Origin: Helicobacter cetorum
Lineage (GTDB): Bacteria > Campylobacterota > Campylobacteria > Campylobacterales > UBA6016
DNA: 64,000 nt
Assembly (NCBI GenBank): GCA_022729705.1
Contig: DZAX01000007.1
Location: 24,409 to 88,408, forward strand
Reading direction: 5' to 3'
Of the stretch, positions 1 to 8,022 are shown in pieces. Below the pieces are notes generated by a model. That model ran no database searches. It had not been told where the DNA came from and was given only the letters and a program-made list of their open reading frames with translations. The translations under genes were made by a program, and so were the position numbers. Position 1 is the stretch's first letter. Every line of letters starts with the position of its first letter.

Positions 1-423
1 CGGCTCTGCGAGCGTCGCTTGATACACCTTGGAAATATGCTTTTTTGGGCTTGTAAGCGAGTGATTTAAATCGCCGTCGTCGGTTAACAAAATAGCACCT
101 GTGGTGTCGATATCCAATCTTCCCACAGTGGCAATCTTCGGATTTCTACGCTGCCATCTATCGGGAAGTAGCGAATAAATAAGCTTGCCGCCATCGTCGT
201 GAGAGCAGATAAAGCCTGAGGGCTTGTTTAGCAAAATAGTCAGGCTTTCGGGATCAAGAGGCTCTCCCTCAACCGTGACCTCATGATGAAAAACCTTTAA
301 GGAAAGGTCAAAAACTCTTATTTTATTTACGCACACTTCATTGTCTTTGATAAAAAATTTTGCGCTTCTTCGCAAGCAATATCCAAGATTTGACAACAAA
401 GCGTCAAGGCGTTTTTTTTGCAT
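1..423 (-). CDS. rsuA: 16S rRNA pseudouridine synthase, RsuA/RluB family (5' part; runs off the window)
   Basis: The minus-strand frame opens with ATG at 423 and stays open to the window edge, giving the first 141 residues. An N-terminal S4-like RNA-binding segment (RLDALLSNLGYCLRRSAKFF) is followed by the catalytic-domain start NKPSGFICS and the family hallmark GRLDIDTTG, whose second Asp is the catalytic residue in pseudouridine synthases. NKPSGFICSHDD resembles RsuA (U516 of 16S rRNA) more than RluB, but the truncation prevents a firm choice. The start lies next to a transposase remnant and a repeat, so its native upstream region has probably been remodelled. Confidence 0.85.
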   Translation of the reverse strand, partial: MQKKRLDALLSNLGYCLRRSAKFFIKDNEVCVNKIRVFDLSLKVFHHEVTVEGEPLDPESLTILLNKPSGFICSHDDGGKLIYSLLPDRWQRRNPKIATVGRLDIDTTGAILLTDDGDLNHSLTSPKKHISKVYQATLAEP

Positions 424-446
424 ATAGATTTATCCTTGTGTAGCTC

Positions 447-541
447 TCATATAGCGGTAAGCCGCGAGAGCTGTCTGCCAAAGACCTCATTTTGGGGCAA
501 TGCTTCAAAATGTGAGAATTAATCAGATAGTTTAATTGAAC
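447..541 (+). repeat. Family B hairpin repeat, copy B1
   Basis: Copy of a dispersed element whose core is a small GCGG/CCGC hairpin, a GAGAGC box, a TCATTTTGGG-type stem-loop, then GAGAATTAAT and TTTAATTG. The stem here is TTTTGGGGCAATGCTTCAAAA. It abuts the transposase remnant directly and supplies the C-terminal part of the 404-676 open frame. Confidence 0.6.
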
Positions 542-731
542 CCTCAACTTATGGTAAGGGTTATCTTTAAAAAGCTCAGGATTTGAGTCAAACTTTCTAG
601 GTAATGTATCATAGGGACTTTTAAACTTCAAAGCTTTCAATTTCTTTTGGTGATTGTAATAAAGCAAGTAGCTCATCTATCGTCTCATAAGGATAAGTTT
701 TGGTCGTAGCGTTTTTAATGGTCTCGTTAAA
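541..731 (-). pseudogene. IS481-like transposase, C-terminal remnant (frameshifted)
   Basis: Read on the minus strand, 731-690 encodes FNETIKNATTKTYPYETIDELL, split here as FNETIKNATTK and TYPYETIDELL, and a one-frame shift continues as YYNHQKKLKALKFKSPYDTL. These match the end of an IS481/IS3-type DDE integrase core (the ERFN... and YN.QR...L...P segments). The frame then runs into a family B repeat. The stretch 541-677 is identical, base for base, to 28266-28402. An apparent ORF at 404-676 is this remnant fused to the repeat and is not counted as a gene. Confidence 0.65.
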
Positions 732-733
732 TA

Positions 734-779
734 GACTTCTTGCAAAACTCTCTATGAAATGAGTGCTTCAAAGAGCTAT
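734..779 (+). repeat. Putative IS terminal repeat (copy 1)
   Basis: Begins GACTTCTTGCAAAACTCTCT and continues through ATGAAATGAGTGCTTCAAAG. The same sequence, inverted and with one change (GAGTGC to GAGCGC), lies at 28420-28465 beside the second transposase remnant, and its first 15 bases recur at 34634. It is probably an insertion-sequence end. Confidence 0.5.
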
Positions 780-789
780 AGGGTCAAAA

Positions 790-905
790 TCTATTGATTT
801 TGGGAACTCATCATTTTGAAGCATTGCCCCAAAATGAGATCTTCAGCGTGAGGGCTCTTGCGGCTAGCCGCTCTAAGAATTTCAAGTTTAATCAGAGGGT
901 TTAAT
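790..905 (-). repeat. Family B hairpin repeat, copy B2, with inverted flank
   Basis: The minus strand of 790-876 gives the family B order: GCGGCTAGCCGC, AAGAGCCCTC, GAAGATCTCATTTTGGGG and its paired arm. The next bases on the plus strand (877-905) carry the AATCAGAGGGTTTAATT tail seen at other copies, so two partial copies seem to meet head to head. No gene lies in 732-1048 apart from these repeats. Confidence 0.5.
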
Positions 906-1048
906 TAGCGCTTCGGCGAGACTCGATGCAGATAAATAAAAAGCTTGAGCGAGTGCCTTTTGGGCTTTGCTCTTGTTTATGCGTGACATCAGATAGGCTC
1001 TCAATATAAACGGCTTTTGGGTAGAATAAAAGCAAAAAAAGAGAAAAA

Positions 1049-2242
1049 ATGTATATTCCAAGAAAAAGCAAATTTGATCCAGATAAGAGCGGATATTTTG
1101 GAGAGTTTGGCGGGCGGTTTGTGCCTGAAACTTTGATGCCGCTACTTATAGACCTTGACGAGACGTATAAAAAAATAAGATTTGACGAAGAGTTTTGGAA
1201 GGAGGCGGATTATTATCTAAAAGAGTATGTCGGACGCCCATCCTTACTCACCTACGCCGCCAATATCTCAAAAGAGCTAGGCGCAAAAATATACCTCAAA
1301 AGAGAAGATCTAAATCACACCGGAAGCCACAAGATAAACAACGTAATCTTGCAAGCTTTGGTTGCAAAAAGACTTGGCAAAACCAAGGTAATAGCAGAGA
1401 CTGGAGCCGGTCAACACGGCGTTGCTACAGCTACGGCGTGTGCTCTTTTTGGTATGGAGTGTGAAGTGTTTATGGGAGCAAAAGACGTGGCAAGACAAGA
1501 GCTAAACGTCTTTCGCATGAAGCTGCTAGGCGCAAAAGTACACTCCGTAGAATCCGGCTCCAAAACGCTTAAAGACGCAATGAATGACGCAATAAGACAC
1601 TGGGTCACAAATGCAAAAGACACCTACTACATGATAGGCACAGTAGCGGGTCCGCACCCATACCCAATGATGGTTCGCGACTTTCAAGCCATCATCGGAT
1701 ACGAAGCAAAAGCGCAAATACTCCGCCTTGAAAGACGCTTGCCCGACATGGTAGTGGCTTGCATAGGCGGCGGAAGCAACGCTATGGGGCTTTTTAGCCA
1801 CTTTTTGGAAGAAGAGGGCGTGACTTGCCTTGGCGTAGAAGCAGGCGGAAAAGGCGTAGAGACAAGCGAACACGGAGCAAGCTTGCAAAAAGGGAGAGCG
1901 GGAGTACTTCACGGACAGATGAGCTACCTACTCCAGAACGAAGACGGACAGATTGAAGAAGCGTACTCCATATCAGCCGGACTTGACTATCCGGGAATTG
2001 GTCCGGAACACGCATATCTATTTGAGAGCAAAGCGGCAAAATACGAGTCTGTGACGGATGAAGAGGCACTGGAGGCTTTTGTATGGCTAAGCCAAAAAGA
2101 GGGAATTATTCCCGCATTTGAAAGCTCGCACGCCGTGGCGCAACTCAAAAAAATGGACATAAAAGGCAAGCTAATTATCGTCAATATCTCCGGTAGAGGT
2201 GATAAGGATATGACACAGGCAAAAGAGATTTTGAAGTTTTGA
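1049..2242 (+). CDS. trpB: Tryptophan synthase beta subunit
   Basis: Makes L-tryptophan from indole and serine with PLP, normally as an alpha2-beta2 complex with TrpA in the cytoplasm. At 397 aa it has the full family length. The PLP lysine is K95 in HTGSHKINN, the catalytic Glu lies in AETGAGQHG (116-124), and the phosphate-binding loop is GGGSNAMG (240-247). The GGRFVPETL start is typical of TrpB1. It stands alone here, with no trp neighbours, between repeats on both sides, so the rest of the pathway, including trpA, must be elsewhere. The ATG has a weak purine-rich upstream (AAAAAAAGAG). Confidence 0.96.
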   Translation: MYIPRKSKFDPDKSGYFGEFGGRFVPETLMPLLIDLDETYKKIRFDEEFWKEADYYLKEYVGRPSLLTYAANISKELGAKIYLKREDLNHTGSHKINNVILQALVAKRLGKTKVIAETGAGQHGVATATACALFGMECEVFMGAKDVARQELNVFRMKLLGAKVHSVESGSKTLKDAMNDAIRHWVTNAKDTYYMIGTVAGPHPYPMMVRDFQAIIGYEAKAQILRLERRLPDMVVACIGGGSNAMGLFSHFLEEEGVTCLGVEAGGKGVETSEHGASLQKGRAGVLHGQMSYLLQNEDGQIEEAYSISAGLDYPGIGPEHAYLFESKAAKYESVTDEEALEAFVWLSQKEGIIPAFESSHAVAQLKKMDIKGKLIIVNISGRGDKDMTQAKEILKF

Positions 2243-2326
2243 GATTTGGTTTTTGAACGGTAAAAATACAGACTATTATGCTTAAGGTTTGACCTTATGC
2301 GCTAAAAAATGCGAAGATGCGCTATT

Positions 2327-2420
2327 TCTCCGGCGAAGCCGGTAGCTTCAGGGGGTTGCAAGGGACATTTATGTCCCTGCCGCCTATACGGGCTTTGCCC
2401 GTATAGGCGCGTAACATCAA
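2327..2420 (+). repeat. Family A structured repeat, copy A1
   Basis: Full copy: hairpin 1 CTCCGGCGAAGCCGG, the invariant TAGCTTCAGGGGG box, hairpin 2 GGGACATTTATGTCCC, hairpin 3 CCTATACGGG/CCCGTATAGG with a CTTTG loop, then GTAACATCAA. It lies between convergent trpB and the metallopeptidase gene, so it is not in a leader position here and may serve as a transcription end. Confidence 0.75.
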
Positions 2421-2424
2421 TATT

Positions 2425-3072
2425 TCAGTAAATAAAAAGTAGTCGCCCATTTTCCTTTAACCACTTTTCGCTCTCCTTATAAGTCGGCGATAGTGCGGCG
2501 ACGCGCGCCCAGAAGTGGCTTGAGTGGTTGAACTCTTTTAGATGACATATTTCATGGATTATGACGTACTCTATGACGCTTTTTGGCGCACCTACCAGCC
2601 TAATGCTAAAGTTTAATGTTTTTTTGGCTGAGCAACTTCCCCATCTACTTTTTGTGTCCCTAAAGAAGAGCTTTTCGTAGGTTATACCATAAAAGTTTGC
2701 TATATTTTCAGTTTTTTGGGTTATAACTCTTTTTGCCTCGTCTCTCAAAAACTCTCTAAAATGCTCTTTTTTTGAAAGGCTTAGCACCCCGTCTTCAAAT
2801 ATGTATTTTCTTCTCTGTAACGGGTTAAAAGAGATTGGCGTTTTGCTCCCTAAGTACAAAAAATGTCCGTCAAGTTCCGCTTTTTTTGCGTCAAACGAGC
2901 GTTGTCTCTCTATCATTTTGCTTAGTTTGACCACATTTGCATTGGCGAAGTCTATACATTTTGATTCAGATAGATACGCCGGAGCGCTAATTAGCAAAGC
3001 TCCGCCCTCTTTTACCTCTATTTTGAGCCTTTTTATTTTTTTATCTCTTTTTATTTCAATTTTTTCAAACAT
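2425..3072 (-). CDS. YgjP-type (DUF45/M48-like) zinc metallopeptidase
   Basis: Contains the zinc-binding motif HEICH within IIHEICHLKEFNHSSHFW, preceded by RWGSCS, the usual signature of the YgjP/SprT-like DUF45 family. The 215-aa product from the ATG at 3072 fits the family (about 220-240 aa); an upstream in-frame extension to 3333 would read through the start of the divergent gene and looks non-homologous, so I reject it. No signal peptide or membrane segment, so it is cytoplasmic. The substrate is unknown in this family. The gene is divergent from the FTR-rhodanese gene with 45 bp between starts, and its 3' end lies 4 bp from repeat A1. Confidence 0.85.
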   Translation of the reverse strand: MFEKIEIKRDKKIKRLKIEVKEGGALLISAPAYLSESKCIDFANANVVKLSKMIERQRSFDAKKAELDGHFLYLGSKTPISFNPLQRRKYIFEDGVLSLSKKEHFREFLRDEAKRVITQKTENIANFYGITYEKLFFRDTKSRWGSCSAKKTLNFSIRLVGAPKSVIEYVIIHEICHLKEFNHSSHFWARVAALSPTYKESEKWLKENGRLLFIY

Positions 3073-3117
3073 TTGGTATACTCTCTCATAAATACACATT
3101 ATCATCAGGATTACAAT

Positions 3118-3846
3118 ATGAGTCAAATAAAAATGATAGACCCACATACCGAAGAGTTCCAGTCGGAGCTCAAAAAGACTATAGATTTTACCGACAAAGT
3201 AATAAAACAGTTCGGCTTTGTATATAACCCCGATATGGAGATTACACAAAGCATACAGTTTGGTCTTACTAGAAATAAGTTGATTTATGACAAAAGATAC
3301 TGCCCCTGTTTTTTTGTGACAGGCGATAAACAAGAGGATAGGGTATGTCCGTGTAAGCCCGCTATCGAAAACGAAATTCCATCAGAGGGGCTTTGTCATT
3401 GCGGGATATTTTGTACGCCTGAGTTTGCTGCGACAAAAGCGATGGAAGAGAGCTTGGAAGAGGCTGTGCATCAACACTCAAGAGGGCTTAAAAAAGAGGA
3501 GTGCGAGCTTCTACTTGCAAAAGCTCAAATGGACAGCGAAGAGCTGGAGGCTTTACTCGAAGCAAGAACGCTTGGAATGGTAAGCTTTAAGCTTGTGGAC
3601 GTAAGAGAGTGGATGGAGTACAAAAACTTTAGAATAAGAGGCGTGGACTTCTTGGTTCCGACGACAAGCTTTTATGACTCCGTAAAAGAGTTAAACGAGT
3701 TTAAAAATGAAACTATCATAGTCTATTGCCATGTTGGCTCAAGAAGCGCTTATTGTCAAAAGACTCTAAAAGATTTGGGCTTTAAAAAAGTATCTAATTT
3801 ACAAAGAGGAATAGTAAGCTACCGAGGCGAACTGGATAAAGGCTAG
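3118..3846 (+). CDS. Ferredoxin:thioredoxin reductase catalytic-domain protein fused to rhodanese
   Basis: Residues about 50-105 carry CPC (62-64), CPC (77-79) and CHC (93-95), the cysteine set that in FTR beta subunits holds a [4Fe-4S] cluster and the redox-active disulfide. The C-terminal half (about 150-242) is a rhodanese domain: VDVREWMEY, then active-site C204 in YCHVGSRS and the LQRGIVSY end typical of single-domain rhodaneses. The fusion could link ferredoxin-derived electrons with persulfide sulfur. The start is the ATG at 3118 with an AGGA 7 bp upstream; the frame is open upstream to 3073 but that part overlaps the divergent gene. It precedes rarA by 4 bp. The physiological partner is not shown by the sequence. 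Confidence 0.88.
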   Translation: MSQIKMIDPHTEEFQSELKKTIDFTDKVIKQFGFVYNPDMEITQSIQFGLTRNKLIYDKRYCPCFFVTGDKQEDRVCPCKPAIENEIPSEGLCHCGIFCTPEFAATKAMEESLEEAVHQHSRGLKKEECELLLAKAQMDSEELEALLEARTLGMVSFKLVDVREWMEYKNFRIRGVDFLVPTTSFYDSVKELNEFKNETIIVYCHVGSRSAYCQKTLKDLGFKKVSNLQRGIVSYRGELDKG

Positions 3847-3850
3847 TATT

Positions 3851-5077
3851 TTGAGTTTGGCTCAAATACTTCGCCCCTCCTCTTTGGAGGATTTTTTGGG
3901 GCAAAAACATCTGCTTGGCGCCGAGGCTCCTTTTTTGCGGCTTGTCGAGGCGGGTTCTATTCCGCACTCTTTTTTCTTCGGTCCTCCCGGAACCGGCAAA
4001 ACATCTCTCGCTCGTATTATCGCCGCAAAGTTGGAGGCTAATTTTTTTGAGTTTAACGCCACAAGCGTAAAGATAGACGACATAAGAAAAGCCGTAGACG
4101 CAAACAAAAACTCTTTTACAAAACCGCTGATTTTTATAGACGAAGTGCATAGGCTCTCAAAAACACAGCAAGAGGTGTTGCTTCCGATTATGGAGAATAA
4201 GTTTGCGCTTATAATCGGCGCCTCTACAGAAAACCCGTTTTTTTCGCTAACAGGCGGTATTCGCTCGCGTTCTATGCTGTTTGAGTTTTTTTCGCTAACG
4301 GATGATGATTTGAGGAAGGCTCTTGCAAAAGGGTTGCAATCGCTTGGCAAAGAGGCGGACGAGGATGCGGCGGAGTATCTCGTGCACTCTTCATCGGGCG
4401 ACGCAAGAGCTATGCTAACTTTGCTGGAGTTTGCCGCAAAGCTCGAAGATAGGATTACGCTAGACATCCTCAAAAAACTTAGACCACAAGCCTTGACGGA
4501 TGGAGCAGGGGAGTCTGAGACGCATTACAATCTCGCAAGCGCTCTTATCAAAAGCGTAAGAGGCTCCGATGAAAACGCCGCCGTGTATTATCTGGCGCGT
4601 CTTCTTGCTGGAGGTGAGGAGCCTCGATTTGTCGCACGCCGTCTAGCCATACTTGCCGCCGAAGACATAGGCAACGCAAATCCAAACGCCCTGCAACTAG
4701 CGAACGCCGCTTTTTCGTTGGTAGAAAAGATAGGTATGCCGGAATCCAGAATTATCCTCTCGCAACTGACGATATATCTAGCTTGCTGCCCAAAATCAAA
4801 CTCCGCTTATACAGCGATAGACGATGCCTTGGCTTTGGTGGAGAGCGGCGAAATACAGCCGGTGCCGCCACATCTTAAAGACGCACATTTTGCCGGAGCA
4901 AAAACTCTTGGAAGAGGGGTGGGCTACAAGTACCCGCACGATTTTGGCGGCTGGGCGGAGCAACAATATACGCAAAAACCGCTTGATATAGTAAAGCTAA
5001 AAGATATTGGGTTTGAAAAGACGCTAAAAGAGTGGCTAGGGAAGATAAGAGTCCGCCTTACAAACTATCCCGTATAG
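3851..5077 (+). CDS. rarA: Replication-associated recombination protein A (RarA/MgsA AAA+ ATPase)
   Basis: AAA+ clamp-loader-like ATPase acting at stalled forks. Walker A is GPPGTGKT (44-51), Walker B is LIFIDEVH (93-100), sensor 1 lies in IGASTENPFF, followed by the MgsA C-terminal tetramerisation part (AEDIGNANP, YKYPHDFGGW). The length (408 aa) is a little short at the N-terminus but matches the usual start of the AAA core. The best start is TTG at 3851, just after the previous stop, giving SLAQILRPSSLEDFLGQ; this frame stays open further upstream but only inside the preceding gene. Probably co-transcribed with the FTR-rhodanese gene. Confidence 0.95.
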   Translation: MSLAQILRPSSLEDFLGQKHLLGAEAPFLRLVEAGSIPHSFFFGPPGTGKTSLARIIAAKLEANFFEFNATSVKIDDIRKAVDANKNSFTKPLIFIDEVHRLSKTQQEVLLPIMENKFALIIGASTENPFFSLTGGIRSRSMLFEFFSLTDDDLRKALAKGLQSLGKEADEDAAEYLVHSSSGDARAMLTLLEFAAKLEDRITLDILKKLRPQALTDGAGESETHYNLASALIKSVRGSDENAAVYYLARLLAGGEEPRFVARRLAILAAEDIGNANPNALQLANAAFSLVEKIGMPESRIILSQLTIYLACCPKSNSAYTAIDDALALVESGEIQPVPPHLKDAHFAGAKTLGRGVGYKYPHDFGGWAEQQYTQKPLDIVKLKDIGFEKTLKEWLGKIRVRLTNYPV

Positions 5078-5155
5078 GAGGGTTTTTTTGTATAAGTTTT
5101 AATGGGATTGATAGTTTAAATATAAAGAAGAGACCAGCACAAGTAAAATACTTAG

Positions 5156-5231
5156 TGGTGGCTCGAGGCAGAATCGAACTGCCGACACGCAGATTTTCAG
5201 TCTACTGCTCTACCGACTGAGCTATCGAGCC
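5156..5231 (-). tRNA. tRNA-Phe (GAA)
   Basis: On the minus strand the 7-bp acceptor arms GGCTCGA/TCGAGCC pair perfectly and are followed by an encoded ACCA end. The D arm is GCTC...GAGC, the anticodon arm GTAGA-CTGAAAA-TCTGC holds anticodon GAA, and the T arm is GGCAG-TTCGATT-CTGCC. All invariant positions fit a class I tRNA. Confidence 0.97.
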
Positions 5232-5281
5232 AAACTTTCTAGCGTCGCTAAAAAGGAAACGGGATTATAATAGCCAAACAC

Positions 5282-6481
5282 TTAAACTTTACTTAAAGCT
5301 AGTACAAATTCTTTAAATTTTTCTCCGCGCTCTTTGTAGCCGCTGAATTGGTCAAGGCTTGCGGCGGCTGGTGAGAGCATTCCGACGCTGTTTATGTCCA
5401 TTTTGGCGGACATTTTGGCGACCGCCGTTTGAAGTACGCCGCACTTTTCGCACGCTATAGCGTATTTGGCACACAACTCAAAAACTCTGTCTTGATTGGA
5501 ACCGATAGCAAACACCTCAATACCTTTGCCTGACAAAAATTCAAATAGAGGCGTAAGCTCTTGTCCTTTATCGTCCCCACCCAAAATCAGCGCCACTCTT
5601 TTGTCTTCGTAGTTTTTGACCGCCTCTATCGTAGCGTCTAGGTTTGTAGCTTTGCTGTCATCCACCCACAATCTGCCAAAAGCGTCTCTAAACTCCTCTT
5701 GTCTGTGACCGTCGATATTAAAAGTGTTAATAAGCTCATAATCAACTTCGTTAAATAGCACTTTTGTGACCGATAGAGCCATTAAGGCGTCAAGCAAAAA
5801 TACCCCTTTAAACTTTAGCTTTGAGCAATCTATATCAAAATACGCCGCCAAATCCTCAGCGCTCTCATAACCCACAAAAAACCCGTTTGTCGGGGTCTCT
5901 TTGTACTTTGACGGCGCGACTATCATCTCGCCCTCATTCATAGACGCAAAAGGCTTTAACTTTGCCGCTTCATACTCCTCCATGCTTTTGTGCCAGCTCA
6001 CATGATCGGGTGTTATCGGCAAAAGTAGATAGATATTTGGCTTTGCTTTTGTTGTGTAGTGCATCGTAAACGAACTGGTTTCCAGTATCCACATATTTGC
6101 ATTTTCGTCCATTTGGGCGAGCGGAGAGCCTATGTTGCCCCCGACATCCGCGCCGCGCTTTTTGAGTAGATGATAAAGCATTTGCGTAGTCGTCGTCTTG
6201 CCGTTTGTGCCGCTAATCCATACGCTAAAAGGCATCGTATCAGCAAATAGGTCGTATTCGCTTATCAGGTGTTTTGCCGCTTTTGTAAGCGGGTGATGCG
6301 GCGGTATGCCGGGACTTGTTACTTCCAGCTTACTTGCGTCTGGGTCAAATAGATGAGAGGGGAAAATAGTGTTGCCTTTTTCATCCTCTTTTATCTCTTT
6401 TGTGTTGTCGTCAAATATTTTGCAACCGCCAAATCTGTCCGCTATCGCTTTTGTTGTTTTTCCGTATCCGAGTAGGGTCAT
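5282..6481 (-). CDS. murD: UDP-N-acetylmuramoyl-L-alanine:D-glutamate ligase
   Basis: Adds D-Glu to UDP-MurNAc-L-Ala in peptidoglycan precursor synthesis (cytoplasmic, ATP-dependent). The P-loop GTNGKTT is at 91-97, the Mur ligase central domain includes LPITPDHVSWH, and the C-terminal domain carries ILGGDDKGQ and SPAAASLDQF. At 399 aa it is shorter than the E. coli enzyme (438 aa), as is common in Campylobacterota. The ATG at 6481 overlaps the stop of the upstream gene as ATGA, so translation is coupled to an accessory gene rather than directly to mraY, its usual neighbour. Confidence 0.95.
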   Translation of the reverse strand: MTLLGYGKTTKAIADRFGGCKIFDDNTKEIKEDEKGNTIFPSHLFDPDASKLEVTSPGIPPHHPLTKAAKHLISEYDLFADTMPFSVWISGTNGKTTTTQMLYHLLKKRGADVGGNIGSPLAQMDENANMWILETSSFTMHYTTKAKPNIYLLLPITPDHVSWHKSMEEYEAAKLKPFASMNEGEMIVAPSKYKETPTNGFFVGYESAEDLAAYFDIDCSKLKFKGVFLLDALMALSVTKVLFNEVDYELINTFNIDGHRQEEFRDAFGRLWVDDSKATNLDATIEAVKNYEDKRVALILGGDDKGQELTPLFEFLSGKGIEVFAIGSNQDRVFELCAKYAIACEKCGVLQTAVAKMSAKMDINSVGMLSPAAASLDQFSGYKERGEKFKEFVLALSKV

Positions 6482-6999
6482 AGAAACTTACTTTCATAAA
6501 AATTTTTACATTCAAGAACAAGTATTTTTTCAAACATAAATTTATACCTCTGCATATTATTAGAAATGTGTTGATGTATCTTATCTCTCGAGTTTCTAAC
6601 TTTATATACAAGTATAAAAATTTGCCGCCCTGAACGATAAGCATCACAACTCAAACCGAATTTATTTAAAAAGATACTTAGCAAATGAACAGAATCTGCC
6701 ATTTTTAAAAATATACTATATTGTCTTTCTTTTTTATTGAACCACGCTAAAGGGTCGTTAACTTTTGTTAAGTCTTTAAACTCAACAAAAATCCATTTAT
6801 TGCAGTTGGCGCTTATAAGCAACATATCCGCTGATTTTAATGTGCTTATGCCAAATTGTCTGCAAAAAATATCTTTAACTTTGTCGAAATTTATATACTG
6901 CCGACCATTGTCTGGACAGCATCTATCGCTAACTATATCTAAATTGTCAAATACATTTGGCAAAGTAGTAATATTTGTATTAATGGAGGCTACTACCAT
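6478..6999 (-). CDS. Putative PD-(D/E)XK-like nuclease paired with an AAA ATPase
   Basis: I recognise no named family. The 173-aa protein has the spacing D58-(X14)-E73-F-K75, in SADMLL...FVEFKD, with hydrophobic strands on both sides (DMLLIS, KWIFVEF). This is the usual look of a PD-(D/E)XK nuclease or related fold, and RQIFILVYKV could be a further core strand. No membrane segment. It overlaps the ATPase gene upstream by 7 bp and murD downstream by 4 bp, so it is co-translated with both. The composition is more AT-rich than murD and mraY, suggesting insertion. Function as the effector of an ATPase-driven defence module is inference. Confidence 0.55.
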   Translation of the reverse strand: MVVASINTNITTLPNVFDNLDIVSDRCCPDNGRQYINFDKVKDIFCRQFGISTLKSADMLLISANCNKWIFVEFKDLTKVNDPLAWFNKKERQYSIFLKMADSVHLLSIFLNKFGLSCDAYRSGRQIFILVYKVRNSRDKIHQHISNNMQRYKFMFEKILVLECKNFYESKFL

Positions 7000-8012
7000 T
7001 CAATACTATCTATCTGCGTTTTTTCTATCGTATCAAATGGATCGGCTAGTTTTTTAAATATCGGCTCCAAATCATGCGTAACATCTTTTATTGTAGACAT
7101 TAAGTCATATTCTGCTTTTTCGGCTAAATAAAAATTTGTTTTATCGCTGATTCCTTCTTTGTCACTATAGACCTTCAAGGCTTCAATCATATAAGGGCTA
7201 TGTGAATTGACTATTACAAAAATGCCGTGTTTTGCCAATGCAATAATAAGTTCCGCATATTTTAACTGCCAAGCTGGATGTAAATGTACTTCAGGCTCAT
7301 CCAAAATTAAAACAGAATTCTCTTTGAACGAACCATTAGATATTAGTATTTGCAACAACCCAAACATTTTAACTCCGCTAGCTGCGCATATCATCGGGAT
7401 TTTGATATCAGGATTAGAATGCTTCACAAATACAAAATCATTGCTTTTTATGTCAAAAAATAAACTACCATCTATGGTATTACCGATTTTGTCTACCAAG
7501 TCTTTCATAGGGATGTTTAATTCATCGTCATCAGAGCCTAAATCCTCACGAAATAGTCTAAAAATTAAGTCATATATGTAAAATGGCAATATTGTTTCGT
7601 AGCCTTCAGAGCTTCGCAAAGATTCAGACTCTAAAATATACCTTCCCAAAGATAGTGTTAAAGGTGCTTCAATATAAAAAATAACATCAGATAAGCGTTC
7701 ATTTATTGTGGCTTTTCGTCTTTTTGTATTGCTGATACTATAGGAAATAATTGCATTGTCATCGTTGTCAAATAGTGACATGTTACCGTTTATTTTGCCA
7801 AAGGTTAAAAATTTATCGTTTGTTGTTCTAAAAACTTTTTTAAATAGTTTTCCATCGGCGTCTTCTTCTTTGCTAGCCCTATATTTTAAAAAATATAGGG
7901 CTTTTCCAACCGTACTTTTCCCCGTATCATTCTCCCCTGCAATAACCGTAAGACCATCCAGCTTTACGTCTGCGTTCTCTAGCATACCGATATTTTCTAG
8001 CTTTATTTTCAC
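6993..8012 (-). CDS. AAA ATPase of the AAA_15/AAA_21 (OLD-like, ABC-type) group
   Basis: ABC-type ATPase of 339 aa: Walker A GENDTGKS (26-33), signature-like ASGVK (211-215), Walker B LILDEPEVHLHP (235-246) and the H-loop NSHSP (269-273). The pattern of N-terminal Walker A, long insert and C-terminal HLHP motif is that of OLD-family and abortive-infection ATPases. There is no fused TOPRIM domain, so the effector is probably the next gene, which overlaps by 7 bp. It starts 10 bp after mraY and uses the mur operon transcript. ATP-dependent control of the partner nuclease is inferred from PtuA/AriA/GajA-like systems, not shown. Confidence 0.85.
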   Translation of the reverse strand: MKIKLENIGMLENADVKLDGLTVIAGENDTGKSTVGKALYFLKYRASKEEDADGKLFKKVFRTTNDKFLTFGKINGNMSLFDNDDNAIISYSISNTKRRKATINERLSDVIFYIEAPLTLSLGRYILESESLRSSEGYETILPFYIYDLIFRLFREDLGSDDDELNIPMKDLVDKIGNTIDGSLFFDIKSNDFVFVKHSNPDIKIPMICAASGVKMFGLLQILISNGSFKENSVLILDEPEVHLHPAWQLKYAELIIALAKHGIFVIVNSHSPYMIEALKVYSDKEGISDKTNFYLAEKAEYDLMSTIKDVTHDLEPIFKKLADPFDTIEKTQIDSIEW

Positions 8013-8022
8013 AAAAGCTCTT

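Noticed and set aside
404-676. 90-aa open frame on the minus strand
   Set aside because: It joins an IS481-like remnant to a family B repeat and runs into rsuA; not a real gene.
3073-3117. Upstream extension of the FTR-rhodanese gene
   Set aside because: It begins right at the divergent gene's start and lacks a ribosome binding site; ATG 3118 has AGGA.
5032-5220. 62-aa open frame crossing tRNA-Phe
   Set aside because: It overlaps rarA's end and the tRNA gene.
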